Positions 36,855 to 48,949 of a DNA stretch of 64,000 nucleotides are shown here, one piece after another. The stretch spans positions 12,196,624-12,260,623 of the forward strand of contig NC_016134.3 of the NCBI RefSeq assembly GCF_000005505.3, in the 5' to 3' direction. This DNA comes from Brachypodium distachyon (taxonomy: Eukaryota > Streptophyta > Magnoliopsida > Poales > Poaceae). The stretch's first letter is position 1, and each line of letters opens with the position of its first letter. The notes beneath the pieces were generated by a model, which saw nothing but the letters and a program-made list of their open reading frames with translations, was not told the origin of the DNA and did not search any database. Made by a program: the position numbers and the translations under genes.

Positions 36855-38263
36855 TGACTCACATTAATGTTGAGATCTAGATCCGCAAAAGTGTGACTTG
36901 CATTTTTTTTTTCATATACAAAGTGGACTCACACTAATGTTGCGATCTAGATCCGCGAAAATGTTTCTTGCATTTTTTTTACATATACTCAGAAAGTGGG
37001 ACTCAAATTAATGTTGCGATCTAGATCCCCGAAAGCGTGACTTTCATTTTTTTCATATACTCAGAAAGTGGGACTCACATTAATGTTGCGATCTAGATCC
37101 ACGAAAGTGTGACTTGCATTTTTCATATACTCAGAAAGTGGGACTCACATTAATGTTGCGATCTAGATCAGCGAAAGTGTGACTTGCATTTTTCATATAC
37201 TCAGAAAGTGGGACTCACATTAATGTTGCGATCTAGATCAGCGAAAGTGTGACTTGCATTTTTCATATACTCAGAAAGTGGGACTCACATTAATGTTGCG
37301 ATCTAGATCAGCGAAAGTGTGACTTACATTTTTCTTCATATACTCCGAAACAGGGACTCACATTAATGTTGCGATCAAGATCCGCGAAAGTGTGACTTGC
37401 ATTTTTCATATACTCGGAAAGTGGGACTCACATTAATGTTGCGATCTAGATCCATGAAAGTGTGATTTGCATTTTTCATATACTGAGAAAGTGTGGCTCA
37501 CATTAATGTTGCGATTTAGATCCGCGAAAGTGTGAGTTGCATTTTTCATATACTCGGAAATTGGGACTCACATTAAAGTTGCAATCTAGAGCCACGAAAG
37601 TGTGACTTGCATTTTTTTTTCTTCATATACTCAGAAAGTGGGATTCACATTAATGTTGCGATCTAGATCATCGAAAGTGTACTTGCCTTTTTCATATACT
37701 CAGAAAGCGGGACTCACGTTAATGTTGCGATCTAGATCCGCGGAAGTGTGACTTGTATTTTTTTTTCATATATTCAGAAAGTGGGACTCACATTAATGTT
37801 GGGATCTAGATCCGCGAAAGTGTGGCTTGCATTTTTCATATACTCAGAAAGTGGGACTCACATTAATGTTGCGATCTAGATCTGACTTGCATTTTTTTTT
37901 TCATATACTTAGAAAGTGGGACTCCCATTAACGTTGCGATCTAGATCCGCGAAAATGTGACTTGCATTTTTTCATATACTCAGAAGGTGGGACTCACATT
38001 AACGTTGCGATCTAGATCCGTGAAAGTGTGGCTTGCATTTTTTTTTCATATACTCAGAAAATGGGACTCACATTAATGTTGCGATCTAGATCCGGGAAAG
38101 TGTGATTTGCATTTGTTTCATATACTCAGAAAGTGGGACTCACATTAACGTTGCGATCTAGATCCGCGAAAGTGTGACTTGCATTTTTTTTCATATACTC
38201 AGAAAGTCGGACTCACATTAACGTTGCGATCTAGATCCGCGAGAGTGTGACTTGTATTTTTTT

Positions 38264-39064
38264 TTGTGATCCAAAGGTGTCTTCCCTCCCTACAGATTGG
38301 ATCTGCAAGGTGATCCTCTTCCATGACGTGCTGCTATTCACGGTTGTTCGCACCACCTTCGATCTCCAAGTTCTTGATCATGTATGTGTGGATAGTCGTG
38401 CTAGGATGATCTGCTAAAGAAGGAGACGGGCTGACCAGTACGATTACAATTGGGAGATTTTCTACGTCGACTCCACTTACGTCGCGATCAATCTTCAATT
38501 GGTATATTCTCATGACCTGTGACCTGCATCATGCTATTTTCCTTGCGTGTTTCGTGGTAATTTTTTGATTTCTGGCTACCACTTTACTATCGTAGGATTC
38601 CATATTAGATGGCATCTTTTTATTGTGTTCTTCGTGCTGTATACATGTGTTTTATAATTTTTGCAATCTAAATGCGCCCTATCTGAGTGGGACTTACATT
38701 TAGTACGGTAATGTAGAGAAGAAGCGACATGGCGCACACAATAACTTGGCATGTATGTTCAGTTTCATACAACAACAAAAATTTAATTGCACATTATATA
38801 TACTTGGTTTTGATATTCACTTTGGTCCAAACCGTCGATTTTTGCCTTAATCCCGAAGACATGGCACGCCCGTGAGGCATGGACTAGACATTCGCCATTT
38901 TGGTTTAAGCATAAACCGCTTCCCTCACTTGCGTCATTCTTATTTTTTTAATTTGGAGCCTAATTTTTCCAAATCGGCACCCTTCTCTTGCCCGATCCCC
39001 CCCCCCCCCTCTCTCCGAAATCCCTAACCCACCCTCCTCCCCCTACTCTTCCTCAAATAGCCTA
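38264..39064. other. Flank of the minisatellite
   Basis: Around 38600-38720 it carries diverged sequence like the array's left flank (AGATGGCATCTTTTTATTGT, then GAGTGGGACTTACATTTAG), so the array expanded inside a pre-existing repeat. A run of 13 C lies at 38997-39009. No gene is seen. Confidence 0.45.
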
Positions 39065-39372
39065 GGTATAGCCGGTCCACAAGGGAAATAGGGATCTGGC
39101 CCAATTAGAAGCAAAATAGCTCCACATTGGTGGGCATTCGAGATTCCTGGCCTCATCGACTGTAGACCTCGGCTTGACTCGGGCTCGAAGCAATTATTTT
39201 CTTCTATATTCCCCTCCTCACGTTTTCTCCTCTATTCCCCTCCTCACCGATACAACTTGAGATAGGTATTTGCCTAGCCATGTACGAGTTCCTCCTGCGG
39301 TAGCGGAGGCGCCGGTCCAGGTAACGTGCGCCCTCATGCCCGCCTCCTCGTCCCGTGCCGGTGGGATGCTCC
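39065..39372 (+). repeat. Direct duplication, copy 1
   Basis: It matches 40745-41041 in the same orientation about 1.68 kb away. Shared blocks include GGGATCTGGCCCAA, CTCATCGACYGTAGACCTCG, CTATATTCCCCTCCTCAC and GAGTTCCTCCTG. The copies differ by scattered substitutions and small indels. Confidence 0.8.
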
Positions 39373-40744
39373 TGCCCCTCCACCCCCCTCTCATCCCTCT
39401 CCTCTCTCTACTGCTCCGGCGCGACCCAACAACCCCCATTTAGACATGTGGCACATATGAGAATTTGCAACTTCCCATTTAGACCCTTACGTTCGTTTTG
39501 AATCAACCCAAACTACATCCTTTTCAATAGGATATCTGGACTATGGGTTGATTTTAACAAAACTCAAGGGTGGTTGATTTTAACAAAACTCAAGGGTGTG
39601 AATGAAAACACAGCTCATATCCTAGATAGGAGGGTGGAATGCGGGTGATTCGAAACAAACTTAAGGGTCGAAATGCAAAATTGTGAATGCTTATTTAGGC
39701 CACACACCTGTGATCCAACAGCTCAGGTTGAGTTTTGCATGTTTGCACCTAAAACCAGTTTTCACAGGATACTTTCTCGTAAGAACTAGAGATGGAAAAC
39801 CACATCTACTCAACAAACCTGCAACGGTTAGGGTGAGGACGAGCGAGCGGATAAAGGGCCGAGGACAGAGGGTGAGCCACACATTATACATATTTCCAAA
39901 TCATGCTAGAGAGGGTGCTTTGTACTATGTAGAGTAAATCAGTTGATGAACATGCGTTTCCATAACACCACAATACGCTTCATCTTTCTCTTCAACACGA
40001 ATTGTGCAAAGTATCATGTCATAATGGAATCAATTCAGATTAACACTACATTCATCGTCTCCCTATAATAAGCCGATAGGTCCGCACTTCTGCACTCCAA
40101 GTGAGGCTCTGTTTGATATATCAGGAGCAGGCAGGGCAACACCATATCCATGGACGCGAGCAAGACCAAATTAAACACCGTACATAGGAACATGAGATGG
40201 CTACTGATTGATCAGTGAGTTGATTATTCTAGTTATTGTGGATCGACTCAACAAAAAACTTCCATTTAGAAAAGAATACCAAAATAACAAACAAACAATG
40301 CATTGAGAAGAATGAACAAACTTGCAAGCAGGGTAGTAAGTACATGGGGCAAGGGCCTCTCTCTTCCGCCTCGTCTTCTTCTCGTGCCTCACATTTTTGT
40401 TGGCTTTTCGTTGCAGGGGATCCGCTCTTCAACGAGCTGTGGCACGCCTGCCGGTGACGAGCGAATTGATTCTACTCAATAGGAGAAGGGGACCGGAGGG
40501 TGCTGGTGCCAAATGTGAGTATTAGGTTATACGGTTCAGGTATGCGGTATCTATTTTGTTAGGGCCAAATTAATACCTAAAAACACAGATTCAGTCTACC
40601 GAATGCGCAATTTTCCGGATTGATGTTTTCGGTAACTGGTAGAGTTGCTTTTAGACATTGGCATAGTGTAAGTTCCAAATGCCAAGATTCAAGGCCAGTG
40701 TTTGGCTGGTCTAGATATTGACCCATGGTATTCAGGCTCAGTAT
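39373..40744. other. Intergenic between the two direct copies
   Basis: No gene is supported. TTGATTTTAACAAAACTCAA occurs twice at about 39548-39595, a short tandem duplication. Sequence near 40530-40640 (CAGGTATGCGGTATCT, ACCTAAAAACACAGATTCAG) recurs near 47545-47700. Confidence 0.45.
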
Positions 40745-41041
40745 TGAGTACCTGGTCCACAAGGAAATAAGGGATCTGGCCCAAAATAGCTCGACATCGT
40801 AGGCATTCGGGATTCCTTGCCTCATCGACCGTAGACCTCGGTTTGATTCCAGCTCGAAGCAATTATGTTCTTCTATATTCCCCTCCTCACCTTTTCTTTT
40901 CTATTCCCCTCCTCATCTATAAAAGCTTGAGATAGGGATTTGCCTAGCCACCCATGAGTTCCTCCTGAGGCGGCGGGGGCGCAGGTCTTGGTACGTGAGC
41001 CCTCATTCCCGCCTCCTCGTCAAACGTTGGTGGGATCCTTG
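40745..41041 (+). repeat. Direct duplication, copy 2
   Basis: Partner of 39065-39372. The copy ends near GGTGGGATCC, after which a different dispersed repeat (TTAATTCAAGCCGTCC) begins. Confidence 0.8.
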
Positions 41042-41190
41042 TGTTAATTCAAGCCGTCCTTCCTAAAATGACATCTAATTTGGGAAAAACGGATAAAAAA
41101 AATAAAAACTTATGAAATAGGAGCGAGAGAGCAGTAAGTGTTTCCAACATTTATCACATACATACTACTCCCTCACCCTTTTATAAGTTT
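41042..41190 (+). repeat. Dispersed repeat S, copy 1
   Basis: This family has TTAATTC..G.CGTCC, CTAAAATGACATCTAAT, a GGGAAAA box and GTGTTTCCAACATTTATCAC, followed by ACTCCCTC. Other copies are at about 49157-49310 (same strand) and about 63190-63345 and 63545-63690 (opposite strand). Confidence 0.75.
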
Positions 41191-42248
41191 GTGTTTCCAG
41201 CACTTGCAAATGGGAAGGAGTACGATCTAGAATGGGTTCTAACTTGAATGGATCAAAAATTTCAACACACAAAGATGTTCGCATCCCAATCATCTGAAAT
41301 CCTAGCTAGGTTTGCTTTTTATTACCATGATCCAATGATAATGGCAATGCTCGAATTTGGTGGCGGTGAATCTGTTTTGTGCCCGGGTACTCCCGTGTCT
41401 TCGTGATTATCCCCTGCCATGTTTGTGTTGTATGCTTAATTGTGTCTTCAGTGGGGTTTGCCGGTTTGGTGAGGACCATGTGGATTATTCAACTTTTTGG
41501 GGGCTGCGCAGTTATAAAAAAAATCATATAACCGGTAACGTCTTCTGGGTGCTTCATGTCAGAGCTCAAGGAAACCCCATTCCCATGTCTGGTGGTCCTA
41601 AACTGCATGTTTGGATCCCTAATTAAGTTAATGCAGTTGTGCGCTATTGTGCTAAACTTGTTCTGGAGGCACCAACCCGTCTCCATGGCATGCTAACCAC
41701 GGACACGTCGTCAGTTGGCCCCAATTTTGTGAACTACGCGTCATCCCATTATGCAAAAGAACCCTTGCGCGTAAGAGAATCTCATTCGCGCTACCTCTGA
41801 AATTTCCCCAATCGTTCTGTGCGGTGGCGACTGGCAGGCGATCCGTGGTGGCACGACTGTGGTGTCGGCAAGTCGAGCTAGACTGTTCTTATTAGAGATT
41901 AATAATAGAGGTTTGTTTTGCATCCATGACATGAATAAGTCATATCTAGATGGTCAAGTTGACCATTTCGATCATCGTGAAGTAGAAACTGGGTCGCCGC
42001 TTTGGATTTGAGATTTATTGGACACCTAGGCTATGATCCAAGAAAAGTTGGCTGCTTCATGGGAAGAAAATTGGAGATGGACTGCACATTTTGGCCGTAA
42101 GGATGCTACCATAATTGGCATCAGTTTATAGTGGCACCAACACCTGTGTGAAAGTTCGCGGATTTTTTTTTATCTTGCTCTCTTTCTTGAACAACATTTC
42201 TGTGTTGAAGGGTTCGCATAAGACATGGCGGAGCGGTGGAGAAACACG
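41191..42248. other. Intergenic without a recognised gene
   Basis: Some frames here (for example around 41400-41630) are open for 60-90 codons, but I recognise no domain and see no conserved start. It could hold decayed transposon coding sequence. Confidence 0.3.
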
Positions 42249-43083
42249 AGCAAGGGGAGAAAAATAAATAAGCAGCAACGCAGGAGGAAGAAGGAGGATG
42301 TGAGCCCGGCTAAGTTATAAGGTGATTTTTCTTTACATATTTTGCCAACCACTCACCACAGAAATTCTCCGGGCAAAGGCCGACTATGCCACTCCGGAAC
42401 GAGTTTTGGATCATCGGTGCACAATTTATAGCTTCGTCTCTCAACTTATTTTCAGTGTGAACTTTGTCACTCAACTTGTAATACCGGGCTAATCTCAGTC
42501 TTTCGATCAGGTTGGAGTGGTCAAATGGTTTTGACCAACGTGAAATATTACATAGTGGTTTAATTGTCACCTATGCAGCACCATCAATCAGTCCAAGGAC
42601 AAATTTAGCCCGGTATTGTAAATTGAGGGATTAAGTTCTCGAAAATAAATTGAGGAACAAATTTGCCACGTGCCCAATAATTAAGGGACAAGAAAACACT
42701 TGTTCCCAGCTTACAGCTTGCGAATAATATGACTAACTTAATAGGACTAGCTTACGGCTTGCGAATAATATGAGGACCGCGGTGCATTTGCGCCCAGTGG
42801 GCAACGGGGCATGTGCTCTGCGTCTCTGCTGCTCGCGACCTATCGCTCTCGCAGCTTCCCCTCCACTGCCACACGCCGCGCTCTTCTCCCTCCCACTCCC
42901 CCTCCGCTTCCTCCCGGCCCCCGGGCAGATGAGACCTTGCGCGCTACGCTGAGAAGATTTCATCTTTGGGGATCCAGGAACTTTATTTTCCTGGTCTTTA
43001 TCTTTCCGGGACTTCTTTCTTGATCTGGACGGAGTGTATCGGGTTGCAGGTGGGGAGCGCCTCGCCCTCGTCGGGGAGGGAGG
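42249..43083 (+). repeat. Inverted duplication, SAM-gene-side copy (includes its promoter)
   Basis: This stretch matches the reverse complement of 60059-60886. Shared blocks include GCTTCCTCCCGGCCCCCGGG/AGGAAG, AGAAGATTTCATCTTTGGGG, ATCTGGACGGAGT and CGGGTTGCAGGTGGGGAGCG. Homology ends within about 6 bp of the SAM gene's start codon at 43089, so the duplicated piece is promoter plus 5' UTR only. Small indels separate the copies. Confidence 0.85.
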
Positions 43084-43088
43084 CGGAG

Positions 43089-45962
43089 ATGAGACGGGCG
43101 CGGCAGCCGGAGCCGCTGGATTTCTTCATCTGGACCGTCGAGGTACCGCCGCTAATTTCCAGTATTTGGTTTCAGAGATTGAATTTTTTTCCCTGCTGAT
43201 TACATGTGCTTATGGGCGAAATCAAGTGTCCTTTTCCTTCTTTCGTTGTGTATTTTCAGTTCGAGGATTTGTTCTCCTTGTTTGGATGCTATGAACGGCT
43301 TGTTTGATTTCTTCATGGGGATTACTGTGTGTTTATTACAGTATTTGTTCTAGTTCTCTGTGCTGCTGATTTAATACTGTTTTGGCGACTTTGTATGTCT
43401 TTTTAAGAGTGTTGGCAACAACATAGGTTTAAGTTTGGACTTTGATCGGCTGATTGGGGAATCCATCATATCAGTTGTTAAAGATAAGTAGTTGATCGTG
43501 GAACTGGAATGCTACTTTACTTTACCTCAGTTTCGAGCCTTTCCTTTGCTCTACAAAATTCTTTGACCAGCTGCTTTAACAGATTCATGGCCCATCTTTT
43601 TCTCTTTCTAGCATAGAATTTGGGTCCATCCATTTCCATGATAGCAACACTTGAGCTAAGGGATTGGGATAATCATATCTCCTGTACTTGGAGTACAACT
43701 ACCCTACTCTTTATCTTTGCTTCATTGCAGGTAGCACATTTTTATAAGAAAGATCATAGTTTGCTTTTGCTGCTGTGTTGCCACATTTGTGTCACTAGTA
43801 GGAAAAAGATAAGACAATCCGGGAAACATCCTACCTAAGAGTCTAAACTGGCATGTTGGCAGAGAACTTTACTTGTGCGACAGTATATTATAATCCTTTG
43901 GTCACCTTTAAATGTGTTAGTGCAGGTTGTCTGCTTATACATTGCACAAACTAAGCAGCACTTGTGCATTCGTTCAAACTAAAAAGACAGTGCCTTTAAA
44001 CATAACATCATGTATCCTTGTTGTCTGACAATATTAGCACCACCATAAATGGAGGGAGGAAGGGCAAGAAGATCTGCTGAAGTCCATGTGCTGGATCAAC
44101 TTCAGCCATTTTGTCCATGGATATCTGGCAATTTGACCCTTCCTAGCTAAATCGAGCCTGACAATACGAGCTCTTTGGTTGGGCAAGCGATGTTGGTATT
44201 TTATTTGATTTTGGAACAAATGTGTTTCTCCGTTAAAAACTTATTTTCTTGTCCACGGCACTTCCTGAAGACATGAGCCATATACACTGAACACTATTGT
44301 ATGAATGAACAAAGCTGCAAACCACGTTGTCTGCTCTGCTCTTTTGGGTGAGCAAGCTTGTCATTGAACAAATGGCCTACATAGCCTGACTGACAAATAA
44401 ACTGGTCTTGGATGATTCTACTACAATGCCATAGGATTTTAGCTAGGTACACAATTTGTACCTGTCCCAGCTTTAACAAAGACTTTTATGCTGCCTGACT
44501 GAGACAATTTAGCCAACATTACTAAAGCAAGTTTACTTGTAAAGGCATTTTTTTGCACTGAGAAAGCATAGTTGGAAGAGACGACTATGAGGTTAATATG
44601 AAATGTCCCAGACATAAAGAGTTGTCTCAGATAGAGAGCTTAAGCATTCTAAAAACTTTTGTGTTGTCTTCATAAGATCTTGTTCTGTAAGACTCGCACT
44701 GGTTATGAGCAAGACCCCTCTTACTATTTAGTAGGCATGAATCCCTTCAAAAAATGTATTCATGGTGTAAGGGGGATATTCCGAGTCTGGCATATGCTGC
44801 TTTCTCCCCTCTTATTGTGGATAGGTGTGGCTATGATGTCATTTTAGCTATTTCATTCAGCTCTCTGTCTTTACATCAAGATTCCGTCCTGCTAATTGCT
44901 TGGGTGCAATGGTTGTGGTGGTGATACAGAATCAGGATAGATGTTTTCAAGTGGAAATGATCCTAGTACCCTGTATGTTCTGGAAACAAGTTGAAATGTT
45001 CCATTTGTTTTTGATGTAGGGCAGTGTGGAAACAATTGATTCTTTGTATGTATCTTTCAGATTCTTTTTGATGATGAAATGCTGTATGTTAATGTGCAAT
45101 AGAAGCTTATAGAAGCATTCCTAAGATTGCCTGAAAGAACACCCTCGAATTTGAGTTTTTCCCAAACTGCCATACGTTCTTTTAAACCAAACTAGCTATT
45201 CTACTTCTCTTCTGCCAACAGACCAGCACAGAGCATTTCTTAGTAAAAGAGCTAAATGTAATGGCGTCAAGTTAAAAAATACTCTGTTCTGCTCCGATAA
45301 AGTAATTGTTCTTCCCTCTGCAGGATGTGGGGCTATGGTTGGAAGAGATAAACCTTGGTGGTTATTGCCAAGCATTTGAAGAAAACGGTGTCAACGGAGA
45401 GTATTTAGAGAGCCTTTCCACGTTTACTACAGAGCAGATTCTGCGGTTTATCAGGCGGTGCCATATGAAATGGGGAGATTTTATATCGCTCTGTAAAGAG
45501 CTGAGGCGCATCAAAGGTTCGAATTTCTGCTGCCTACTTCAGTCTGCATCCCTATCTTTACAATGTGGTTTGGGCTCCATGGATTTAGCATAATAACAGT
45601 AAATCGGTAATGTAGAATATTATGTGGGTACCCTTTTCTTTTTACTGAACCTTTTGGAACGAAATTACATGGGGCTGGCTCAAGGGAACAAGAAGTACAA
45701 TGAAAGCTACTAATCTGTTCCATTGCTTAGAAGTATGACCGATGCTATCATTCTGCTGCAATCCTTACTTCTGCCAAACATGTTTAACTGACTATTTGCA
45801 CCCACTCCTGCTTAACCACCACCCACAGTTGCCTGCCTGAAAGGGGAGCAGGAGGTTCGCAGGCCGTGGTGGGCGCCACCGTGCCTGTCAGTCGTCTTCG
45901 TGAGGGTGGCCAAGCGGAACCGGCAGTCCCGGGTCGTCTCCCTGAAGCTCGAACAACCTTAG
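43089..45962 (+). CDS. Small SAM (sterile alpha motif) domain protein
   Basis: SAM domains are helical protein- or RNA-interaction modules; the partner of this plant family is not known to me. Exons: 43089-43142, 45324-45516, 45829-45962, all GT-AG, total 381 nt, 126 aa. Exon 1 encodes MRRARQPEPLDFFIWTVE. Exon 2 encodes the SAM core: DVGLWLEEINLGGYCQAFEE, NGVNGEYLESL, FTTEQILRF and WGDFISLCKELRRIK. Exon 3 adds a basic tail with VAKRNRQSR, ending LEQP. Length and the single-SAM layout match small SAM proteins conserved in plants. The first intron is long (2,181 bp), as is common for plant genes with a short GC-rich first exon. No damage is seen. A promoter-only copy lies inverted at 60059-60886. 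Confidence 0.88.
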
Positions 45963-46301
45963 CGGCTTCACTGCCACCTGAGCTGGACTTCTGCTAGAAG
46001 GCGCGGCGAGCTGTAATGTATACTCTTCAGTGGGTTCGGCTGGAGAAGAAGCAGGGCGCTGTGTGTGCAAAGTGTAAACCTGTGAGGTGTTGTAATTTGT
46101 TGATTTGTTTTCCATATGTAGGATTTTAGACAGCAAGGACATACATATACATGTACTACGAATATGGTTCTTTTCAGTGAAGAATATTCTCTTCTCTTGG
46201 TCAATCATTGATCTTCGCGAAAAGTGTCGATCTATATCCTTCGGGTCTGAGAAATTGTTGACCACGCGGCGCCCATATAGAGCACGGGAAGTCTGCCAGT
46301 C
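45963..46301. other. Probable 3' UTR of the SAM gene
   Basis: The sequence after the stop is non-coding, has T-rich stretches and shows no repeat. It is plausibly the 3' UTR and polyadenylation region. Confidence 0.45.
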
Positions 46302-47690
46302 AGGGGCGGAGCCAGGAAAATTAGGAAAATTGTAAAAGGGGGGCCGACCAATGAGAATAATTCTCTCAAAACAAAAAAAAATTGCAAAAAAAAGTGAAAC
46401 CGTTAGGAATAAGCCATGCATGTGTAGATTGGTTAGGTCCAGGTCGTCGGCGCCGCCGGTACGTGCGTGCTTAGGTCTAGTCTAGGTGCATGAGTTCGTG
46501 CTGTTGGAGTCGAGCTGCAGCTTGGCGCGTTTGTAGCGTGGAGGAGCTGCATGCAGGGGCCGTTGGGATCCGTTGGATGCTGGCGAGCGGATCGGGCAGC
46601 GTTCGTTGCGTGCGCATGTGAGATGTAACCGTAGTTTGTTATTAGGAGATTTTTAGTTTGAGGAAAATAAAAGGGTTTGTGCGCTGGGGCGTTTGTCGCC
46701 AAAATACTTGTGTCTTCTTTTTTGATTGTTTATGACAGCAAAATCATTTTTTGACTGATTATGACAGCACTAAATGTTGAGAGATACAATTGCATTCTGG
46801 ACAGTTACAGATAGAAGAAGATCTGACCAAATTACTTTGTTCTGAAAAATATGCTAAGTGGACATTTAAGATAGAAGAAGATCTAACCGCTAGTTGTTTT
46901 GAGGGAAAGAAATCCGAATAAACATTGCATATTTTGAAAAATCCGAATAAAGATGTTCCGGTACCCTACCTCTCCGAAAAAACGGTTGGCTTTCATCCCG
47001 CACTTTCCATTCCCTACCGACGACGGCCGCCGCCTCCTTCTTCTTCTCCGACTCCGGCCGCCGCCGCCCCGACCCGTCGTCCCCCTCCTCTGGCCGCAGC
47101 AGGCGCCACCGGCCCCTCCTCTGGTCTCGGCCGCCGTCCCTCACCTCCAGCGCCGCCCTTCCAGCCCAGCCCTGCACCTCCCTCGTCCCGCACGTCTGCC
47201 GGTCGCGACGTTGGCAAAGTCGTGAATTTGATTGCAAGGTTGTGAATTTGATTGCAGACGCTGTGCAAGGCCGTGGATCAATTCTGTTTTGGATTGATTG
47301 CTAATTGATTCCCCCTGGTCACGCCGCTAATTGATTCGGATGGATTGCAGGCGCTGTTCAAGGCTGTGCAAACTCGTGGATTTAATTGATTCTGCCGGAT
47401 CTTGCGGATGTGCGAATCAGGCTTCCCTCAATTCGGTGCTTGTTAATTGATGGCTGATTTCACGAGACAGATGCTTTTGTGCTCGTGCTGGTGGACTGGC
47501 TGCACTAGATGGGTCACAGATGGGCCAGATATGAATATTCGGGTATACGATTCAGGTATGCGGTATCTTCCTCTCTCTCAAAAAAAAAAAAGTATGCGGT
47601 ATCTGTTATGTCCTGATCAATTGGTATCTAAAAACACGGATTCAGTTTACCGAATATGCGTTTTTTCAGACCCAGATTTGCGGTATCTGC
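46302..47690. other. hAT-like terminus and a GC-rich relic
   Basis: CAGGGGCGGAGCCAGGAAAA at 46302 is a terminus widely seen on grass DNA transposons (hAT-like). I did not find the matching opposite end, so it is likely truncated. From 46960 to 47230 the sequence is pyrimidine- and GC-rich like a 5' exon, but no start or domain is supported. Sequence at 47545-47700 repeats the 40530-40640 motif. Confidence 0.4.
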
Positions 47691-47699
47691 TAGACATGC

Positions 47700-48600
47700 T
47701 CTCATGATCCCCAAAACAGGTGAGATTTTCCATTTGATTATGGACTCCAATTGATTCAACCACTTCAATAGGTTCATAGTCATAGATTAAACAAATTAAA
47801 TGGTTCGTAAGGATCAACCTGCCATCCATTTTAGCAACAACATAGTAAGATATCAAATGGAATATACCTTAGAAAATTACTCCATGGGTCCACATGATGC
47901 ATTCTACAGTACAATATAGGTAAGTGAATTGGATACCACAAACATTGATTGGGGTATGGTTGCCGGCACACAAGAACTTGTACAGTACATCACATCGTTT
48001 TTCCGTGTTTTTCATGTATCATGTTTCATTATTGTTGCGGTCTAAAGGTGCCCAGGGAAAAAACTGTGACATACATTTATTATTGTGGTGTAAAGATGTA
48101 TTGAGAAAAAGTGGGACTTACATTTATTGTTGCGATGTAAAGGCATCATGAGAATTGAAAGTGGGACTTATATTCTAATATAAAAGTATGAAAATAAAAC
48201 ACATGTCTTCTTTTGTTCGCTTTTGCAAAATGTGGGAAAGTAGAGAATTGAGCTACTTTAAAACAGGTAAGATATGAAAAACGCAGACAAGTCCCCATAA
48301 ATCGGTATCCACAAACTTGGGTATCAATGTGTGAATTGGTGATACAAAAACTAAGTAAATATGATCAATTATCTATTGTTCAATAGCATGAGGTGTTAGT
48401 GGAATTTAGACGTGATATCCTTCACATCGATGTCGAAAACAATTGTTTATAAGTCCTCCAATACAGGACAACTTGAGAAGTGAACAGTATGAGATTTCAA
48501 TTACACATTTTCAAGGTGCGACACTACTTGAGTGCTTGGAGGCTTGAGCTTATTTCCTTAAATAGAAGAAATCATCTTCACGCGAGATAGTGAGATTAAG
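47700..48600. repeat. Dispersed repeat R, most complete copy
   Basis: Landmarks in order: CCCCAAAACAGGTGAGATTT, CCATTTGATTATGG, AGATTAAACAAATTAAATGG, CACAAACATTGATTGGGGT, GTTTCATTATTGTTGCGGTC, then TAAAGGTG/GTGACATACATTTATTATT and GTGGGACTTACATTTATTGT. The last blocks resemble the minisatellite unit. Partial copies lie at about 53690-54240, 55925-56375, 56570-57231, 58200-58430 and 61150-61487, all in the same orientation. Confidence 0.75.
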
Positions 48601-48675
48601 CTCCAAAAACTTGGCACATTTTAGCAAACATGAAAGATCAATGTGTCAATGTCATGCATTTCTGTGTTCCCAATG

Positions 48676-48905
48676 TCAACTGAGTGGGGTGTGGTTGCAG
48701 TCAGTTATAATCAAACAATTGTGCAAGAACTTATTGCAGTCCATGACAGTACGTATCACTGATGCATATAAGGCATAAACAAATTTCTGTTGGTAGCACC
48801 AGTGCTTAGAAAGAACACTTGTTCTCACAGCCTCACGTGTGGGCCAGCAAGATAATATGTGTTCAAACATGTGATTCGGGAGGTCAGAGATGACAACACC
48901 GTTTC
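48676..48905 (-). pseudogene. F-box domain fragment, copy 1
   Basis: The minus strand encodes ISDLPNHMFEHILSCWPTRE followed by AVRTSVLSKHW. This is the N-terminal F-box of plant F-box/FBD/LRR-type proteins, which serve as substrate receptors of SCF ubiquitin ligases. After about 60 codons the frame ends without LRR or FBD sequence. Similar but more damaged copies lie near 53478, 54260, 56365 and 58115 on the same strand. Confidence 0.75.
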
Positions 48906-48949
48906 TTCTTATTGTTTTCTAATCTCCTGTAGTTTCACATCCTGGACTT

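Larger units (their letters stand above)
34286..38263 (+). repeat. Minisatellite, ~68-bp unit, ~21 copies, interrupted
   Basis: The unit reads CATATACTCAGAAAGTGGG, ACTCACATTAATGTTGCG, ATCTAGATCCGCGAAAGTG, TGACTTGCATTTTTT, with a variable T run giving 65-75 bp periods. I count 20 copies of the GTTGCGATCTAGATC core between about 36860 and 38240, and one more at about 34320. The array is split by the insertion at 34383-36854. Several neighbouring units in 37090-37330 are nearly identical and share the variant GATCAGCGAAAG, showing recent local expansion. It has no coding role. Confidence 0.9.

Noticed and set aside
36855..38263. Regularly spaced repeats resembling a CRISPR-like array
   Set aside because: The whole ~68-bp period is conserved, with no unique spacers, and the context is a plant genome. 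It is a minisatellite.
46890..47245. GC-rich frames on both strands
   Set aside because: They look like a 5' exon by composition, but no downstream exon or domain is visible on either strand.
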